From contig NZ_CP020919.1 in the NCBI RefSeq assembly GCF_003076475.1, forward strand, positions 1,302,001 through 1,366,000: DNA of 64,000 bases. Direction: 5' to 3'. Positions 8,279-17,822 of the stretch are shown here, piece by piece. Each line of letters starts with the position of its first letter. The first letter of the stretch is position 1. The notes below the pieces were generated by a model. The model did not search any database, was not told the origin of the DNA, and saw nothing but the letters and a program-made list of their open reading frames with translations. Both the position numbers and the translations under genes were made by a program. Origin of the DNA: Flavobacterium kingsejongi. GTDB lineage: Bacteria > Bacteroidota > Bacteroidia > Flavobacteriales > Flavobacteriaceae.

Positions 8279-9781
8279 ATGAAAATACCAGTTTCTTATA
8301 AAACCACTATCGTCTATATAATTTGCCTCCTTTATACTTTACTTTTTGTATATGCCGCAATGAGTAAAATACTCGATTTCGAAAACTTTAAGGTGCAATT
8401 GGGTCAATCTCCTCTATTAAGTGCTTATGCTGATTATGTTGCGCTTGCTGTACCAACTTTTGAATTAATAATATGCGGCTTGCTTTTGGTCCCTAAAAGT
8501 AGAGTCTTTGGACTTTTTTTCGCATATAGCTTAATGGTAATGTTTACAGCTTATATCTATATAATTCTCAATTTCAGTTCATTTGTACCATGTTCGTGTG
8601 GCGGAATTTTAGAAGATATGTCTTGGAGTCAGCATATGGTATTTAATCTGGTTTTCATTCTGCTTTCAATAATCGCAGTCTTGATATCACAGCCAAATTT
8701 AAAAAAAATTAATTTTATATTTATTGCATGTACTGGTCTACTTAGCATTGCATTCATTTTTGCATTATTCTACATGTCGGAAAATTTAATTCATCACAAT
8801 AACAATTTTACTCGGAGATTTCCACATTTTCCCGCAGTTCAGACACAAGAAATGGACTTAAAGGCTGATTCTTATTACTTTGTAGGTAGTAACAATGGCA
8901 AGATTTATCTCGGCAATTACACAGCCCCACTTCAGATTTTGGAAATGGACAACAAGTTGAAAACACAAACTATCCACAATTTAAAAATTAATAAAATGAA
9001 GTTGCCATTTACATCAATTCAGATTAAAATAGACGCACCTTATTTCTACTTGATAGATGGTAATGTACCATGTATCTTTAAAGGTACTATATCGAATTGG
9101 GAAGCATCTTACATTATGCGTGGCGATCCATATTTCTCACAATTCGTAGCAACAGATTCAAGTCATATTGCTTTCCGTACTATTTTAAAAAAAACAAAAA
9201 CAAATACGCTTGGCTTATTTAATTTAAACGATACAATAAATATCGCCTTTGAGCCAAAATTAATACAGAAGCAGATTGATGGTGTTTTTGACACGGATGG
9301 CCAGATGCTATAAGATAAAAGGTTTAAAAAAATAATATATATATACCGGTATAGAAACCAATATATTGTCACAGACCCAAATTTAAAACTTCTCTATCGT
9401 GGAAATACAATTGATACCACTACACATGCGAATATAAAGGTTGCAACGATCTCTGACTCTGGCGAAACAAAATTAGCAGCACCACCGTTAATCGTGAATA
9501 ATACCAGTGCTGTTTTTAGCAACCATTTGTTTGTTTCATCCAACTTACCCGGGAAATATGAAAGCTTGATAATGTGGAAGAAAGCCAGTATTATTGATTT
9601 GTATAACTTACAAAACCACAGTTACTTGTTAAGCTTTTATATCTACGATATTAATGGAAAAAAAATGCGCAGCTTTTATATCGATGATGATAATTTGTAT
9701 GCTCTTATTGGTTCAAAAATTGTCGCTTATAAACTTAGAAAGTCAGTTACCGAAAATTTCAAAACAAAAACTTTTCAATAA
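8279..9781 (+). pseudogene. MauE/DoxX-like redox membrane protein, interrupted by one in-frame stop
   Basis: The first 344 codons have about five membrane segments in the MauE/DoxX pattern (AAMSKILDF, then FVPCSCGG with a CxC pair) and then a periplasmic domain. TAA at 9311-9313 stops it, but the same frame continues open to 9781 and reads a plausible continuation (DKRFKKIIYIYRYRNQYIV... ending KTKTFQ). The intact protein would be 500 aa, and TAA is one base from Tyr TAT/TAC at a position where Tyr would fit. MauE-family proteins assist disulfide formation or electron transfer in the envelope. The two Cys-containing secreted peptides directly downstream may be its clients. Either a recent nonsense mutation or a sequencing error. 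Confidence 0.75.
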
Positions 9782-9858
9782 AAATATACCGGCCGGTTCA
9801 GGGATAAGATTGAAAACCTGTATAAAAGAGTAAATCATAACTTTTAAATTTTACGATT

Positions 9859-10122
9859 ATGAAAACTAAGTTTTTTAAATTCATCTTACCAATGGCAGTA
9901 GTCGCTTTTGGTTTGGCAGGTGCAGCTCATACAAATGCAATGGGCAAAACAGCAGTCGCTTTGGCTGACAGATGGGGCTACACGCACCTTGAAGGTCAAA
10001 ATTGTGTAATCACCAATGTGATGTGTAAAACTGATCCGGGAACTCCATGTAAACAAGGGTCTGCTCAGCTTTACGATTTTGTCAGCACTACAAGCTGCCC
10101 AAATCCTTTGAACAAAATTTAA
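9859..10122 (+). CDS. Small secreted Cys-containing protein (DUF6520-like)
   Basis: An 87-aa protein: a signal peptide (KFFKFILPMAVVAFGLAGAAH) and about 60 mature residues with four Cys (QNCVITNVMCKT, PCKQG, TSCPN). The size, signal and layout resemble the flavobacterial DUF6520 family, whose function is unknown. It sits 77 nt after the MauE-like redox gene, which could support disulfide bonding. A near paralog follows at 10230. Confidence 0.75.
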   Translation: MKTKFFKFILPMAVVAFGLAGAAHTNAMGKTAVALADRWGYTHLEGQNCVITNVMCKTDPGTPCKQGSAQLYDFVSTTSCPNPLNKI

Positions 10123-10146
10123 TTGATTAAATTTTGTTCAAATAGA

Positions 10147-10175
10147 AATGCAGCCCATTTGGGCTGCATTTTATT
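10147..10175 (+). terminator. Rho-independent terminator between the two DUF6520-like genes
   Basis: AATGCAGCCC-ATTT-GGGCTGCATT is a perfect 10-bp stem followed by a short T-rich tract. Confidence 0.75.
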
Positions 10176-10229
10176 AACAGGGTTATAGCCTTATCTATTA
10201 GTTAAAAGGTTAAAAAGTAATTAATAAAT

Positions 10230-10484
10230 ATGAAAAACAAATTTTTAAAATCGATAGCATCGGCCATAATTATAGTTTTTGGTTTATCCGGCGCATTACG
10301 CACCAATGCAATGAACAAAAAAGCAGTTGCTTTGGCCGACAGGTGGGGATATTATAATCTTGATGGTTTATGCCTTAGATCGAATACGTTATGCACAACT
10401 AATCCTGGTTTTGCGTGTAAAGAGGGAACATTGTTTCTTTATGATTTTGTAAGTTCTGTTAGTTGGAAAAACCGGTCAATTTGA
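10230..10484 (+). pseudogene. Second DUF6520-like secreted protein, C-terminus cut by the IS21-family element
   Basis: An 84-aa ORF closely paralogous to the gene at 9859: same signal peptide, KKAVALADRWGYYNLDG, CLRSNTLCTTNPGFACKEG and LYDFVSSVS. Identity stops at the codon matching the last Cys of the paralog, where the IS begins and supplies the final residues (WKNRSI). Beyond the IS right end, 13103-13118 would read Cys-Thr-Val-Arg-Thr-stop if joined in frame, which restores the fourth Cys. The gene is probably inactivated or altered only at its last few residues. Confidence 0.65.
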
Positions 10485-10562
10485 CCACCTAATTCCGGAG
10501 TAAATTGACCACCCGTTCCGGAGCAAACTGACCACCTAATTCCGGAGCAAATTGACCACCAA
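10471..10562. repeat. IS21 left-end multiple repeats
   Basis: Four units of the type TTGACCACCTAATTCCGGAG occur at about 23-bp spacing. Partner copies in inverted orientation lie at 13003-13100 at the right end. They serve as transposase binding sites in IS21 elements. Confidence 0.8.
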
Positions 10563-10643
10563 GTTTTGTGGTGAATTAAGTATTAAAAACTATTGATTTT
10601 TTCATGTTGTTAGAACCATACATTCGTTAAAAATTTACGGATT

Positions 10644-12191
10644 ATGGCAAACAAAATAACAGACATGAGTAAAATTAGAAAAGTAATTAAATTCTATTGT
10701 AATGGAAAGAGTAAGTTATTTATAAGTAGCTACTTATCCCTTTCAAGAAATACGGTAAAGAAATATATTTCTTTATTTGAAGTTCTCGAATTAAGCTTTG
10801 AATTAATCGACCAAAAAACCGATGCAGAGCTGGAACTTTTATTCTCCCAGACTAGTGTAGAGGCCATTAGCCCGAGATTACAGACACTTTATGATTTTTT
10901 TCCTAAAATGGAACGTGAACTAAAAAAAGTTGGCGTTACCGTACAGCATATGTGGGAACAATATATTGCTGTAAATCCTGATGGTTATCGAACTTCACAA
11001 TTTCATTATCATTACAATATATGGGGCAAACGAGTTAATCCGGTCATGCATATGAACCATAAGGCTGGTGATAAAATGTATGTTGATTATGCCGGAAAGA
11101 CACTCTCAATTATTGATATAGATACTGGAGAAGTCAAAGAAGTACAATTTTTTGTAGCAATATTGGGCGCTAGCCAATACACGTATGCTGAAGCTTCCAT
11201 GAGCCAGCAAAAGGAAAACTTTGTTGACTCGGTAGAAAATGCCATGCGCTTTTTTGAAGGCACTCCTGCCGCCATTGTTCCAGATAATTTAAAATCTGCC
11301 GTAATAAAAAGCAGTCGTTTTGAACCGACAATCAATGAAACCCTGGCTGATTTAGCAGAACATTACGAAACCACAATTTTACCTGCCAGAGCTTACAGGC
11401 CCAGAGACAAGTCACTAGTTGAAGGAGCTGTTAAGATATTATATCGAAGGATTTATGTAACCATAAAAGAAACTAAGTTCTTTTCTCTGGAAGAATTAAA
11501 CCAGCAGATCTGGGATTTACTTGACTCTCACAATAACAGAAAACTGACAGGACGCCCTTATTCCCGCTTTGAATTATTTTTAGAAGACGAGAAAGAAAAA
11601 CTGCGTCCACTCCCACAAGATCGTTTTGAAATTAAATACCAGTCTTTTGCAACAGTAATGCAAAACGGTCATGTTCAATTAAGCCAGGACAAAAACTATT
11701 ACAGCGTTCCGTATCAATATGTAAAGAAGAAAGCCAAGCTGTTATATACCAAATCAACAGTAGAGATTTATTATAAATACAATCGAATAGCTGTACATCC
11801 AAGAAACTACAAACCTTATGTCTATACAACAACTCCTGAGCATTTAGCCAGTACACATCAATTTGTAGCCCAATGGAGTGCTGCCCGCTTCATTGAATGG
11901 GCTAATAATATTGATGAGTCAGTAGGAGAATATATAATGCAGATAATCGAAAGCAGAAATCATCCAGAACAGGCTTATAAAAGCTGTTTAGGAATACTGA
12001 ATTTTGAAAAAAAGGTAGGCAGACAGCGATTAATAAATGCCTGCAGGCGGGCACTTGATTTTAAAATTTACAATTTTAAGACCATACAAAACATTTTAGA
12101 AAACAACTTGGATCATATTGATTTTGATCAAGAACCTGAGCAGGAACTTCCCGATCACAGTAACATAAGAGGAAAACACTATTATAACTAA
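10644..12191 (+). CDS. istA: IS21-family transposase IstA
   Basis: A 515-aa DDE transposase. It has an N-terminal HTH (residues about 10-40, YLSLSRNTVKKYI) and a catalytic core starting at MYVDYAGKTL, with PDNLKSAV supplying the second Asp and KSLVEGAVK the Glu region, followed by a C-terminal domain. Length fits IstA. The stop lies 16 nt before istB. It looks intact, so the element may still be active. Confidence 0.93.
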   Translation: MANKITDMSKIRKVIKFYCNGKSKLFISSYLSLSRNTVKKYISLFEVLELSFELIDQKTDAELELLFSQTSVEAISPRLQTLYDFFPKMERELKKVGVTVQHMWEQYIAVNPDGYRTSQFHYHYNIWGKRVNPVMHMNHKAGDKMYVDYAGKTLSIIDIDTGEVKEVQFFVAILGASQYTYAEASMSQQKENFVDSVENAMRFFEGTPAAIVPDNLKSAVIKSSRFEPTINETLADLAEHYETTILPARAYRPRDKSLVEGAVKILYRRIYVTIKETKFFSLEELNQQIWDLLDSHNNRKLTGRPYSRFELFLEDEKEKLRPLPQDRFEIKYQSFATVMQNGHVQLSQDKNYYSVPYQYVKKKAKLLYTKSTVEIYYKYNRIAVHPRNYKPYVYTTTPEHLASTHQFVAQWSAARFIEWANNIDESVGEYIMQIIESRNHPEQAYKSCLGILNFEKKVGRQRLINACRRALDFKIYNFKTIQNILENNLDHIDFDQEPEQELPDHSNIRGKHYYN

Positions 12192-12207
12192 ATTAAATCT
12201 TGAAAAA

Positions 12208-12945
12208 ATGAATGAATCCACAGTAACCAAAATGAAACAAATGAAGCTTTATGGCATGTTTAATGCTTTTAAAACAGCCATTGAAAGCGGGAAAACAGAT
12301 CATTATACCCTTGACCAGTTTGTATCGATGATTATTGATGCAGAATGGGATGAAAGGTACAATCGTCGTATTGAACGAAGTATCACTAATGCCAAATTCC
12401 ATTACAAATCAAATATTGAAAGTATCAATTTTGATGTATCACGTAACCTGGACCGAAACATGGTACTGCGTCTGGCAGAATGCGAATTTATAGAGAAAAA
12501 CGAAAACATTTTAATCACTGGAAGCACCGGTGTCGGTAAAAGTTATTTAGGTACTGCATTAGGTTATCAAGCCTGTATACAGGGTTTTAAGGTAAGTTAT
12601 TTTAATACCTCAAAATTGTTCGCTAGACTAAAAATGGCTAAAGCAGATGGTACTTATCTACGGGAACTTACCAAAATACAAAGACAGGATGTTATAATAC
12701 TTGATGATTTTGGACTCCAGGCACTTGACAGCCATAACCGAATTACTCTTTTAGAGATCATAGAGGACAGGCATAATAACGGCTCTATAATCGTGACATC
12801 ACAAATACCAGTTCAAGGCTGGTATGATATAATTGGAGAAAAAACGATAGCCGATGCAATATTAGACAGACTTATACACCAATCTCATAGGCTTGAATTA
12901 CATGGAGAATCCATGAGAAAGAAAAGAGGAATAAACAAAGAGTGA
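12208..12945 (+). CDS. istB: IS21-family helper ATPase IstB
   Basis: A 245-aa AAA+ ATPase with Walker A GSTGVGKSYLG (residues about 109-119) and Walker B VIILDDFG. It carries the DnaC-like fold of IstB, which assembles on target DNA and recruits IstA. Intact and directly downstream of istA. Confidence 0.93.
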   Translation: MNESTVTKMKQMKLYGMFNAFKTAIESGKTDHYTLDQFVSMIIDAEWDERYNRRIERSITNAKFHYKSNIESINFDVSRNLDRNMVLRLAECEFIEKNENILITGSTGVGKSYLGTALGYQACIQGFKVSYFNTSKLFARLKMAKADGTYLRELTKIQRQDVIILDDFGLQALDSHNRITLLEIIEDRHNNGSIIVTSQIPVQGWYDIIGEKTIADAILDRLIHQSHRLELHGESMRKKRGINKE

Positions 12946-13169
12946 TATTTTATTATATTTGAATACTAATTAACAGATGAAAAAATATAGTTTTTAATCA
13001 AAACGGAGGTGCTCACTTTGCACCGGAATTAGGTGGTCATTTTGAACTGGAATCAGGTGCTCACTTTAAAACGGAATGGGGTGATCAATATAACCGGAAT
13101 TTGCACAGTGAGGACTTAAAAGGAATGTCATTTTTTTTCAAGAATCGCAGATATAGCCGAATAGCATAT

Positions 13170-13210
13170 AAAAAAGCCCATGAAAATCATTGATTTTCAT
13201 GGGCTTTTTT
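13170..13210 (+). terminator. Strong hairpin terminator
   Basis: A long perfect stem (AAAAAAGCCCATGAAAATC pairing with GATTTTCATGGGCTTTTTT) with a 3-nt loop. It can act on both strands. Probably the original terminator of the DUF6520-like gene pair now separated by the IS. Confidence 0.8.
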
Positions 13211-13273
13211 AGAATAAGAGGTTGTTATGATGTCTGATTTTCAATATATTATAATTAATTTTTATCTTTAGCA

Positions 13274-13531
13274 ATGCGTTATATCTATCTCATACTCTGC
13301 TATTTCACAATACGAAGCATTAACACAACGCTAATAAAGATAGTCGTTGATAATGATGGTGATGTGCAGATTTTACAATCACATACAGCAGCCGAGCTTT
13401 ACGTAAAAATGAAGGATATATATGCTCCGGGTATATGGAATATAAATACTGTAACGGAAATGAGAGAAAATTATAAAGCACTGTCAGATTTTGATAAGGT
13501 ACTGAAGAAATCTAGCTTAAATAAAAAATAA
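13274..13531 (+). CDS. Small hypothetical protein
   Basis: 85 aa, beginning with a hydrophobic segment (MRYIYLILCYFTI) and continuing as a soluble region containing VVDNDGDVQIL and TAAELYVKMKD. No family recognised. It lies just after a strong terminator and among decayed fragments, so it may be a real accessory gene or a relic. Confidence 0.4.
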   Translation: MRYIYLILCYFTIRSINTTLIKIVVDNDGDVQILQSHTAAELYVKMKDIYAPGIWNINTVTEMRENYKALSDFDKVLKKSSLNKK

Positions 13532-14009
13532 AATTTACGCTTTTATATTTTTTTTCCAGTTCACCGGTCCATTAAGTGTTTCATCGTCATCACCTGAATA
13601 GTTGTTATCGTTTTCCATCAATTCCTTCATATCAAACAAAAACTCTTCTTTGAATTTTAAAGAAGCTTTACTTGACGGCTGACAACTGCTGGTTTTGTGG
13701 TAAATTGTTTACAGAAATGAGGGTCGACCTTATTATGATAAGCATGATGACAAGGAAATCATCTTCATTCTAAAAACAGCTTTTATGCTTTATCTTACTT
13801 GTACACGGGCTAATAAAAGTATTAAAGACATTTCGAAAATAGTATTTAATGGAAAAGCTGCATAATTTTTATACTGGGATTGGAAAGAGAGAGTTGTAAA
13901 GCCATTTACAGCCAAAATAGACTAGGGAATGCCAATTGGATAGAACTAAGCCGATCCTGCAATAAATTCGACAGTTGATTTATGTCGAACTATTAAATTA
14001 TGCAGGGTG
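13532..14009. other. Region of decayed gene fragments
   Basis: No intact gene is visible. On the minus strand, 13535-13690 reads an open stretch ending FDMKELMENDNNYS...NWKKNIKA-stop, with an internal ATG but no clear full-length start. On the plus strand, about 13715-13862 reads RPYYDKHDDKEIIFILKTAF...VFNGKAA-stop without a start codon. Both look like remnants of accessory genes left beside the recombinase. Families not recognised. Confidence 0.4.
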
Positions 14010-14168
14010 ATGGATGAATTTGAGTTAAAAAAGATTACGATAGAAGATGCCTTTCAGAGAATGAAGGACGCAGGAATGGAGGTGACATATGAAGAAGTAG
14101 TATTAATAATGAATTTCTTACATATATTAACATACTTTGTCATTAAAAAGCATTTCAAACTCCCTTAA
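14010..14168 (+). CDS. Very small protein upstream of the serine recombinase
   Basis: 52 aa: MDEFELKKITIEDAFQRMKD, then GMEVTYEEVVLIMNFLHIL and a basic tail. A similar layout (an ITIE-A---LK--G--V--EEA--I--FL pattern) is familiar from short proteins beside flavobacterial recombinases, as I recall; this is not verified here. It ends 62 nt before the recombinase start. It may be a recombination accessory factor or simply an uncharacterised peptide. Confidence 0.45.
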   Translation: MDEFELKKITIEDAFQRMKDAGMEVTYEEVVLIMNFLHILTYFVIKKHFKLP

Positions 14169-14230
14169 ATTATCTACCTTTAGCTACTGTAAGTATAAAG
14201 TTTACAGCATATTAATGAAATTTTCAAGCT

Positions 14231-15799
14231 ATGAAAAGTGCAATTTTATATATCCGCGTTTCAACTGATGAGCAGGCGGATAAAGGATACTCGCAGCGCG
14301 ATCAGGATGAGCGTCTGCGCAGATACTGCAGTACCCAAAATATACAGGTCGATACAGCTATTTTTGAAGATCATTCAGCAAAATCCTTTAAACGTCCAGA
14401 GTGGGAACGGCTCCTTGCCGGTCTGAAAAAAAGCAAGATAAGACCTGATTATATTCTCTTTACTAAGTGGGATCGTTTCAGCAGAAACGCAGGAGACGCA
14501 TATCAGATGATAAATACACTTAATGGTCTTGGTGTTGAACCACAGGCAGTAGAGCAGCCGCTTGACTTAACAATCCCAGAAAACAAAATGATGCTTGCGA
14601 TATATCTTGCGGCCCCGGAAGTTGAGAACGACAGGAGAGCACTGAATACCTTTTATGGTATGAGGCGCGCGAGAAAAGAAGGCAGGGTATTGGGGCTTGC
14701 GCCATATGGTTATATTAATCGTACAAAAGAAAATGGTAAAAAGTACATAGCTCTTAAAGAACCTGAAGCAAGCAATTTGCAGTGGGCTTTTAAAGAAATT
14801 GCTAAAGGGGTACTTGCTGCGGATCAGGTTCGACTTGCTATCAACAAAAGAGGCGGACGAAAAATAAGCAAGAGTGCTTTTCATGTATCGCTACGCAATG
14901 CTGTCTACTGTGGAAAGGTTTTTATTCGAAAATTTAAAGATGAAGACGCTCACTTTGTCCCTGGTCTGCATGAGCCTTTGATTACTGAGGCATTATTTTA
15001 TAAAGTTCAGAATATAATTGATGCCAATGTGAGGCATTCGCGGCCACAGACAAAAATATCGTCAGACGATAATCTTCCTCTACGAGGGTTTCTTGTATGT
15101 CCTGACTGTGGCAGAAACCTAACCGGCAGTGCCTCAAAAGGTTCAAAGGGAGGATATTACTATTATTATCACTGCATACCCAAATGCGGGTTTAGGAAAA
15201 GTGCTGTCAAGGCAAATGCAATATTTGAGAGTGATTTGGAAAAATATGAATTTCCTACTGTTATTCAAGAGATACTACATGATGCTATGATGCTTAATTA
15301 TAAAAACTTTGGCTCCGTATTCGAAAAAAGGAGAAGTGAAATTGCGATAGAAATTGATCGTTTTACAGTGAAACTTACAAAGGCACGAGAACTGCTACTA
15401 GCAGAGAAACTTGATGCAGAAGATTACAGAGAAATAAAAGAGGAGTGTAAAAAGAATATAGAAGGATTAGAAGATGAATTATCAGCTTATATGACTGAAG
15501 AAAAAACTCATGATATTAAGAAAAGCCTAAATGATGCACTAACATGCCTTTCAAAGCTGTCAAACGTATATAAAGAGGGAGATAGTGAGATTAAGAGAAA
15601 AATAATAAGTTCGATATACCCTGAAAAATTGATTTTTGATGGATACACGTATCGAACCCCGAGAACCAATGTTATTGCGGAAAGTATGTTGCTGATTAAT
15701 AAAGGCTTAGAGAATAAAAAAAACCGAACAAGTAAGTCGTTTTCTTACTTGTCCGGTGTAGTAGCCCCGCCAAGAATCGAACTTGGATCAAAAGTTTAG
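14231..15799 (+). CDS. Large serine recombinase (integrase)
   Basis: 522 aa. The resolvase catalytic domain (residues 1 to about 150) has the nucleophile in YIRVSTDEQ (Ser11) and the conserved Arg region WDRFSRNAGDAYQM. A recombinase domain (about 155-260) follows, then a zinc ribbon (CPDCGRNLTG ... YHCIPKCG) and a coiled-coil-rich C-terminal part (about 360-460). This is the architecture of enzymes that integrate and excise mobile elements. The last 12 codons run antisense through a tRNA-Arg gene (reading VAPPRIELGSKV) and the 13 or so before that through the tRNA's terminator hairpin, so the natural C-terminus may have been changed on integration. Confidence 0.9.
   Translation: MKSAILYIRVSTDEQADKGYSQRDQDERLRRYCSTQNIQVDTAIFEDHSAKSFKRPEWERLLAGLKKSKIRPDYILFTKWDRFSRNAGDAYQMINTLNGLGVEPQAVEQPLDLTIPENKMMLAIYLAAPEVENDRRALNTFYGMRRARKEGRVLGLAPYGYINRTKENGKKYIALKEPEASNLQWAFKEIAKGVLAADQVRLAINKRGGRKISKSAFHVSLRNAVYCGKVFIRKFKDEDAHFVPGLHEPLITEALFYKVQNIIDANVRHSRPQTKISSDDNLPLRGFLVCPDCGRNLTGSASKGSKGGYYYYYHCIPKCGFRKSAVKANAIFESDLEKYEFPTVIQEILHDAMMLNYKNFGSVFEKRRSEIAIEIDRFTVKLTKARELLLAEKLDAEDYREIKEECKKNIEGLEDELSAYMTEEKTHDIKKSLNDALTCLSKLSNVYKEGDSEIKRKIISSIYPEKLIFDGYTYRTPRTNVIAESMLLINKGLENKKNRTSKSFSYLSGVVAPPRIELGSKV
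15716..15756 (-). terminator. Terminator of the tRNA-Arg gene, inside the recombinase 3' end
   Basis: On the minus strand CCGGACAAGTAAG-N7-CTTACTTGTTCGG forms a 13-bp stem with one mismatch, followed by eight T. It directly follows the tRNA 3' end and overlaps codons of the plus-strand recombinase. Confidence 0.75.
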
Positions 15800-15833
15800 G
15801 AAACTCCCATTCTATCCGTTGAACTACGAGGCT
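15762..15833 (-). tRNA. tRNA-Arg (anticodon CCT)
   Basis: The reverse strand folds as a cloverleaf: acceptor AGCCTCG/CGGGGCT, anticodon stem GGAGT/ACTTT with loop TTCCTAA (anticodon CCT), T-arm CCAAG-TTCGATT-CTTGG and discriminator A. CCA is not encoded. The recombinase stop codon lies within the T-arm/variable region on the opposite strand, so this gene is a likely integration target. Confidence 0.9.
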
Positions 15834-15856
15834 GAAATTCTAAGGAACTGCAAATG

Positions 15857-15894
15857 TAAAAAAAAGCTCTCAATTCCGGGAAGAAATTGAGAGC
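15857..15894 (-). terminator. Terminator downstream of the SDR gene
   Basis: On the minus strand GCTCTCAATTT...GAATTGAGAGC forms a stem followed by nine T. It lies 50 nt after the SDR stop. Confidence 0.75.
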
Positions 15895-16432
15895 GAATTA
15901 TAGGAGATTATTAGATTGGACTATACCTTATTTATAAACTTCCACTCTTATACCAATACACCGCCACCATCGGTTATCAATACCTGGCCGGTGGTAAAAG
16001 GCTGCTGCATTAGGTAAAGGTAGGCTTTGGCAATATCCGACGCTGCACCAATCCGGCGTACCGGCAAGGAATGGCTCAGTTGATCGTACATGGCTTCGCG
16101 GTCGGTGTCGTTCATATTAGCCCACAAATTGGTCCGTACGATACCCGGAGAGACGATATTCACCCGTATGGGAGCCAACTCTACTGCCATAGCACGGGTA
16201 AAACCTTCCATAGCCGAACAGATGCTGGCACCTAATCCCCAACCCGATGCCGGGCGCACTGCTGCAATCCCACTGCTCAGCACAATAGAACCACCCGGAA
16301 GCAGGTGGGGACTGCCATATTTAACGGCTGTAAATGCGCCCCAATACCGCAGGTCAAAAAAGGCACGTGCCGTAGCCACTTCGGTTGCTGCTATCGTTCC
16401 CAGTTGGAGGCTTTCCCCTGCTGTAAAAACCA

Positions 16433-16440
16433 AATGGTCA
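16433..16440. repeat. 8-bp target-site duplication of the IS256-family element
   Basis: AATGGTCA at 16433-16440 is repeated exactly at 17823-17830, immediately outside the element ends. Confidence 0.92.
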
Positions 16441-17822
16441 GAGACTGGTCGAAATTTTGTGTAAACAGTTCTTAGTGTTTAATATTACACCTTTCTCCAA
16501 ATATGACCAAGAACTGATTCATGATTAATCCCCAGCTTGGTATTGCATTTATCCAGCTTTTTTCACAATTTTGTATTGCTAAATAGACTGATTTCTTGAC
16601 GCTTTTTTCATCTGGGAACTGCACTTTTGTTTTGGTATATTTTCTAATTCCCCTGTTTAAGTTTTCTATTGTATTTGTGGTGTACATTATTTTCCTGATT
16701 TCAGCAGGATAGGCCAAAAAAGGCATGAGATTTTCCCAATTCTTTTCCCAGGAGCAAACGGCATATTTATATTTTGCTTCCCAGTTTTTTTTAAATTCAG
16801 CCAGAGCTAAAACGGCTTCTTCCTGATTTATTGCAGTATATACTTCTTTCATTGCACTGCAAAATGCTTTTCTATCCTTAACTACTACAAACTTAAGGCT
16901 ATTCCTTATTTGATGAACAATGCAAAGCTGGGATTCTGTATTTGGAAAAACACCTCTGATAGCTTTTGTAAATCCGGTAAGGTTATCTGTACAGGCAATG
17001 AGAATATCCTTTACTCCACGAGATTTTATGTCAGAGAGTACAGTCATCCAAAATGAAGCCGACTCTTCTTTATTTAGCCACATTCCTAATACTTCTTTCT
17101 TACCATCTGTTTTTAGTCCGATTACAATGTAAATTGCATGGTTTTCATATTTCCCATCTGTTCTTACTTTCATATGCACAGCATCCATCCAAACAATCAG
17201 ATACTGTGGTTCTAAAGCCCTTTTAGTCCATAAATCAACATCAGCCAGTATTCTATCAGAGATGGTCGAAATCGTGGACTCACTTACTGATATCCCATAA
17301 ACTTCTTTAACTTGTTCTACAATATCACTACGGGTCATTCCACGACTGTACATTCCTAAAATAGCATCTTCAATCTTTTCACTCATCGATTGGCCTTTTC
17401 CGATGACCTGAGGCTCGAATTCACCATTTCTATCCCGGGGAATAGCCAGGACCATATTGCCCAAAGTCTCTGATTTTATATTCTTTGAGAAAGAACCATT
17501 ACGGCTATTGCCTGTATTGTATCCGTCAATATTATGCTTCTCATATCCCAGATGAGCATCCAATTCTCCCTGGAGTAGCTGTTCAATGCCTTGTTTATAC
17601 AGGTCTTGAAAAAAAGTATGGAAGTCTTCTTTGTTTTTAAATTGCTTTGCAAAATCTTTGGGTAATTTACCATCTTCGATCATAATCCGCTCTTTTTAAA
17701 TTATTTAAATGTAGTTCTTTTAAATTCTATACTTAATGATCTGTTGTTTTTTGGCTAAGCCTTAAAATCTCAAATCAAATTAAAATCAATTTCTACGTTT
17801 ACACAATCTAACGACTACTCCC
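16441..17822 (-). mobile_element. IS256-family insertion sequence (1382 bp)
   Basis: Imperfect terminal inverted repeats: left GAGACTGGTCGAAATTTTGT, right (reverse complement) GGGAGTAGTCGTTAGATTGT, both followed by GTAAAC. The element is flanked by an exact 8-bp duplication and contains one intact mutator-type transposase. Confidence 0.93.
16472..17683 (-). CDS. IS256-family (mutator-type) transposase
   Basis: 403 aa, full length for the family. DDE residues are visible in VWMDAVHMKV (first Asp), IACTDNLTGF (second Asp) and NTIENLNRGIRK (Glu), and the CIVHQIRNS motif between them is typical of mutator transposases. The N-terminal part includes ELDAHLGYEKH and SRNGSFSKNIKSE. The frame is intact; the insertion is likely recent given the perfect target duplication. 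Confidence 0.95.
   Translation of the reverse strand: MIEDGKLPKDFAKQFKNKEDFHTFFQDLYKQGIEQLLQGELDAHLGYEKHNIDGYNTGNSRNGSFSKNIKSETLGNMVLAIPRDRNGEFEPQVIGKGQSMSEKIEDAILGMYSRGMTRSDIVEQVKEVYGISVSESTISTISDRILADVDLWTKRALEPQYLIVWMDAVHMKVRTDGKYENHAIYIVIGLKTDGKKEVLGMWLNKEESASFWMTVLSDIKSRGVKDILIACTDNLTGFTKAIRGVFPNTESQLCIVHQIRNSLKFVVVKDRKAFCSAMKEVYTAINQEEAVLALAEFKKNWEAKYKYAVCSWEKNWENLMPFLAYPAEIRKIMYTTNTIENLNRGIRKYTKTKVQFPDEKSVKKSVYLAIQNCEKSWINAIPSWGLIMNQFLVIFGERCNIKH

Larger units (their letters stand above)
10466..13100 (+). mobile_element. IS21-family insertion sequence
   Basis: IstA and IstB genes are bracketed by multiple terminal repeats, a hallmark of IS21. The left end has CCGGTCAATTTGACCACC and further TTGACCACC units; the right end, reverse-complemented, reads CCGGTTATATTGATCACC. 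The exact ends are uncertain by a few bases; TTG occurs next to both proposed ends but is too short to prove a target duplication. Confidence 0.85.
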
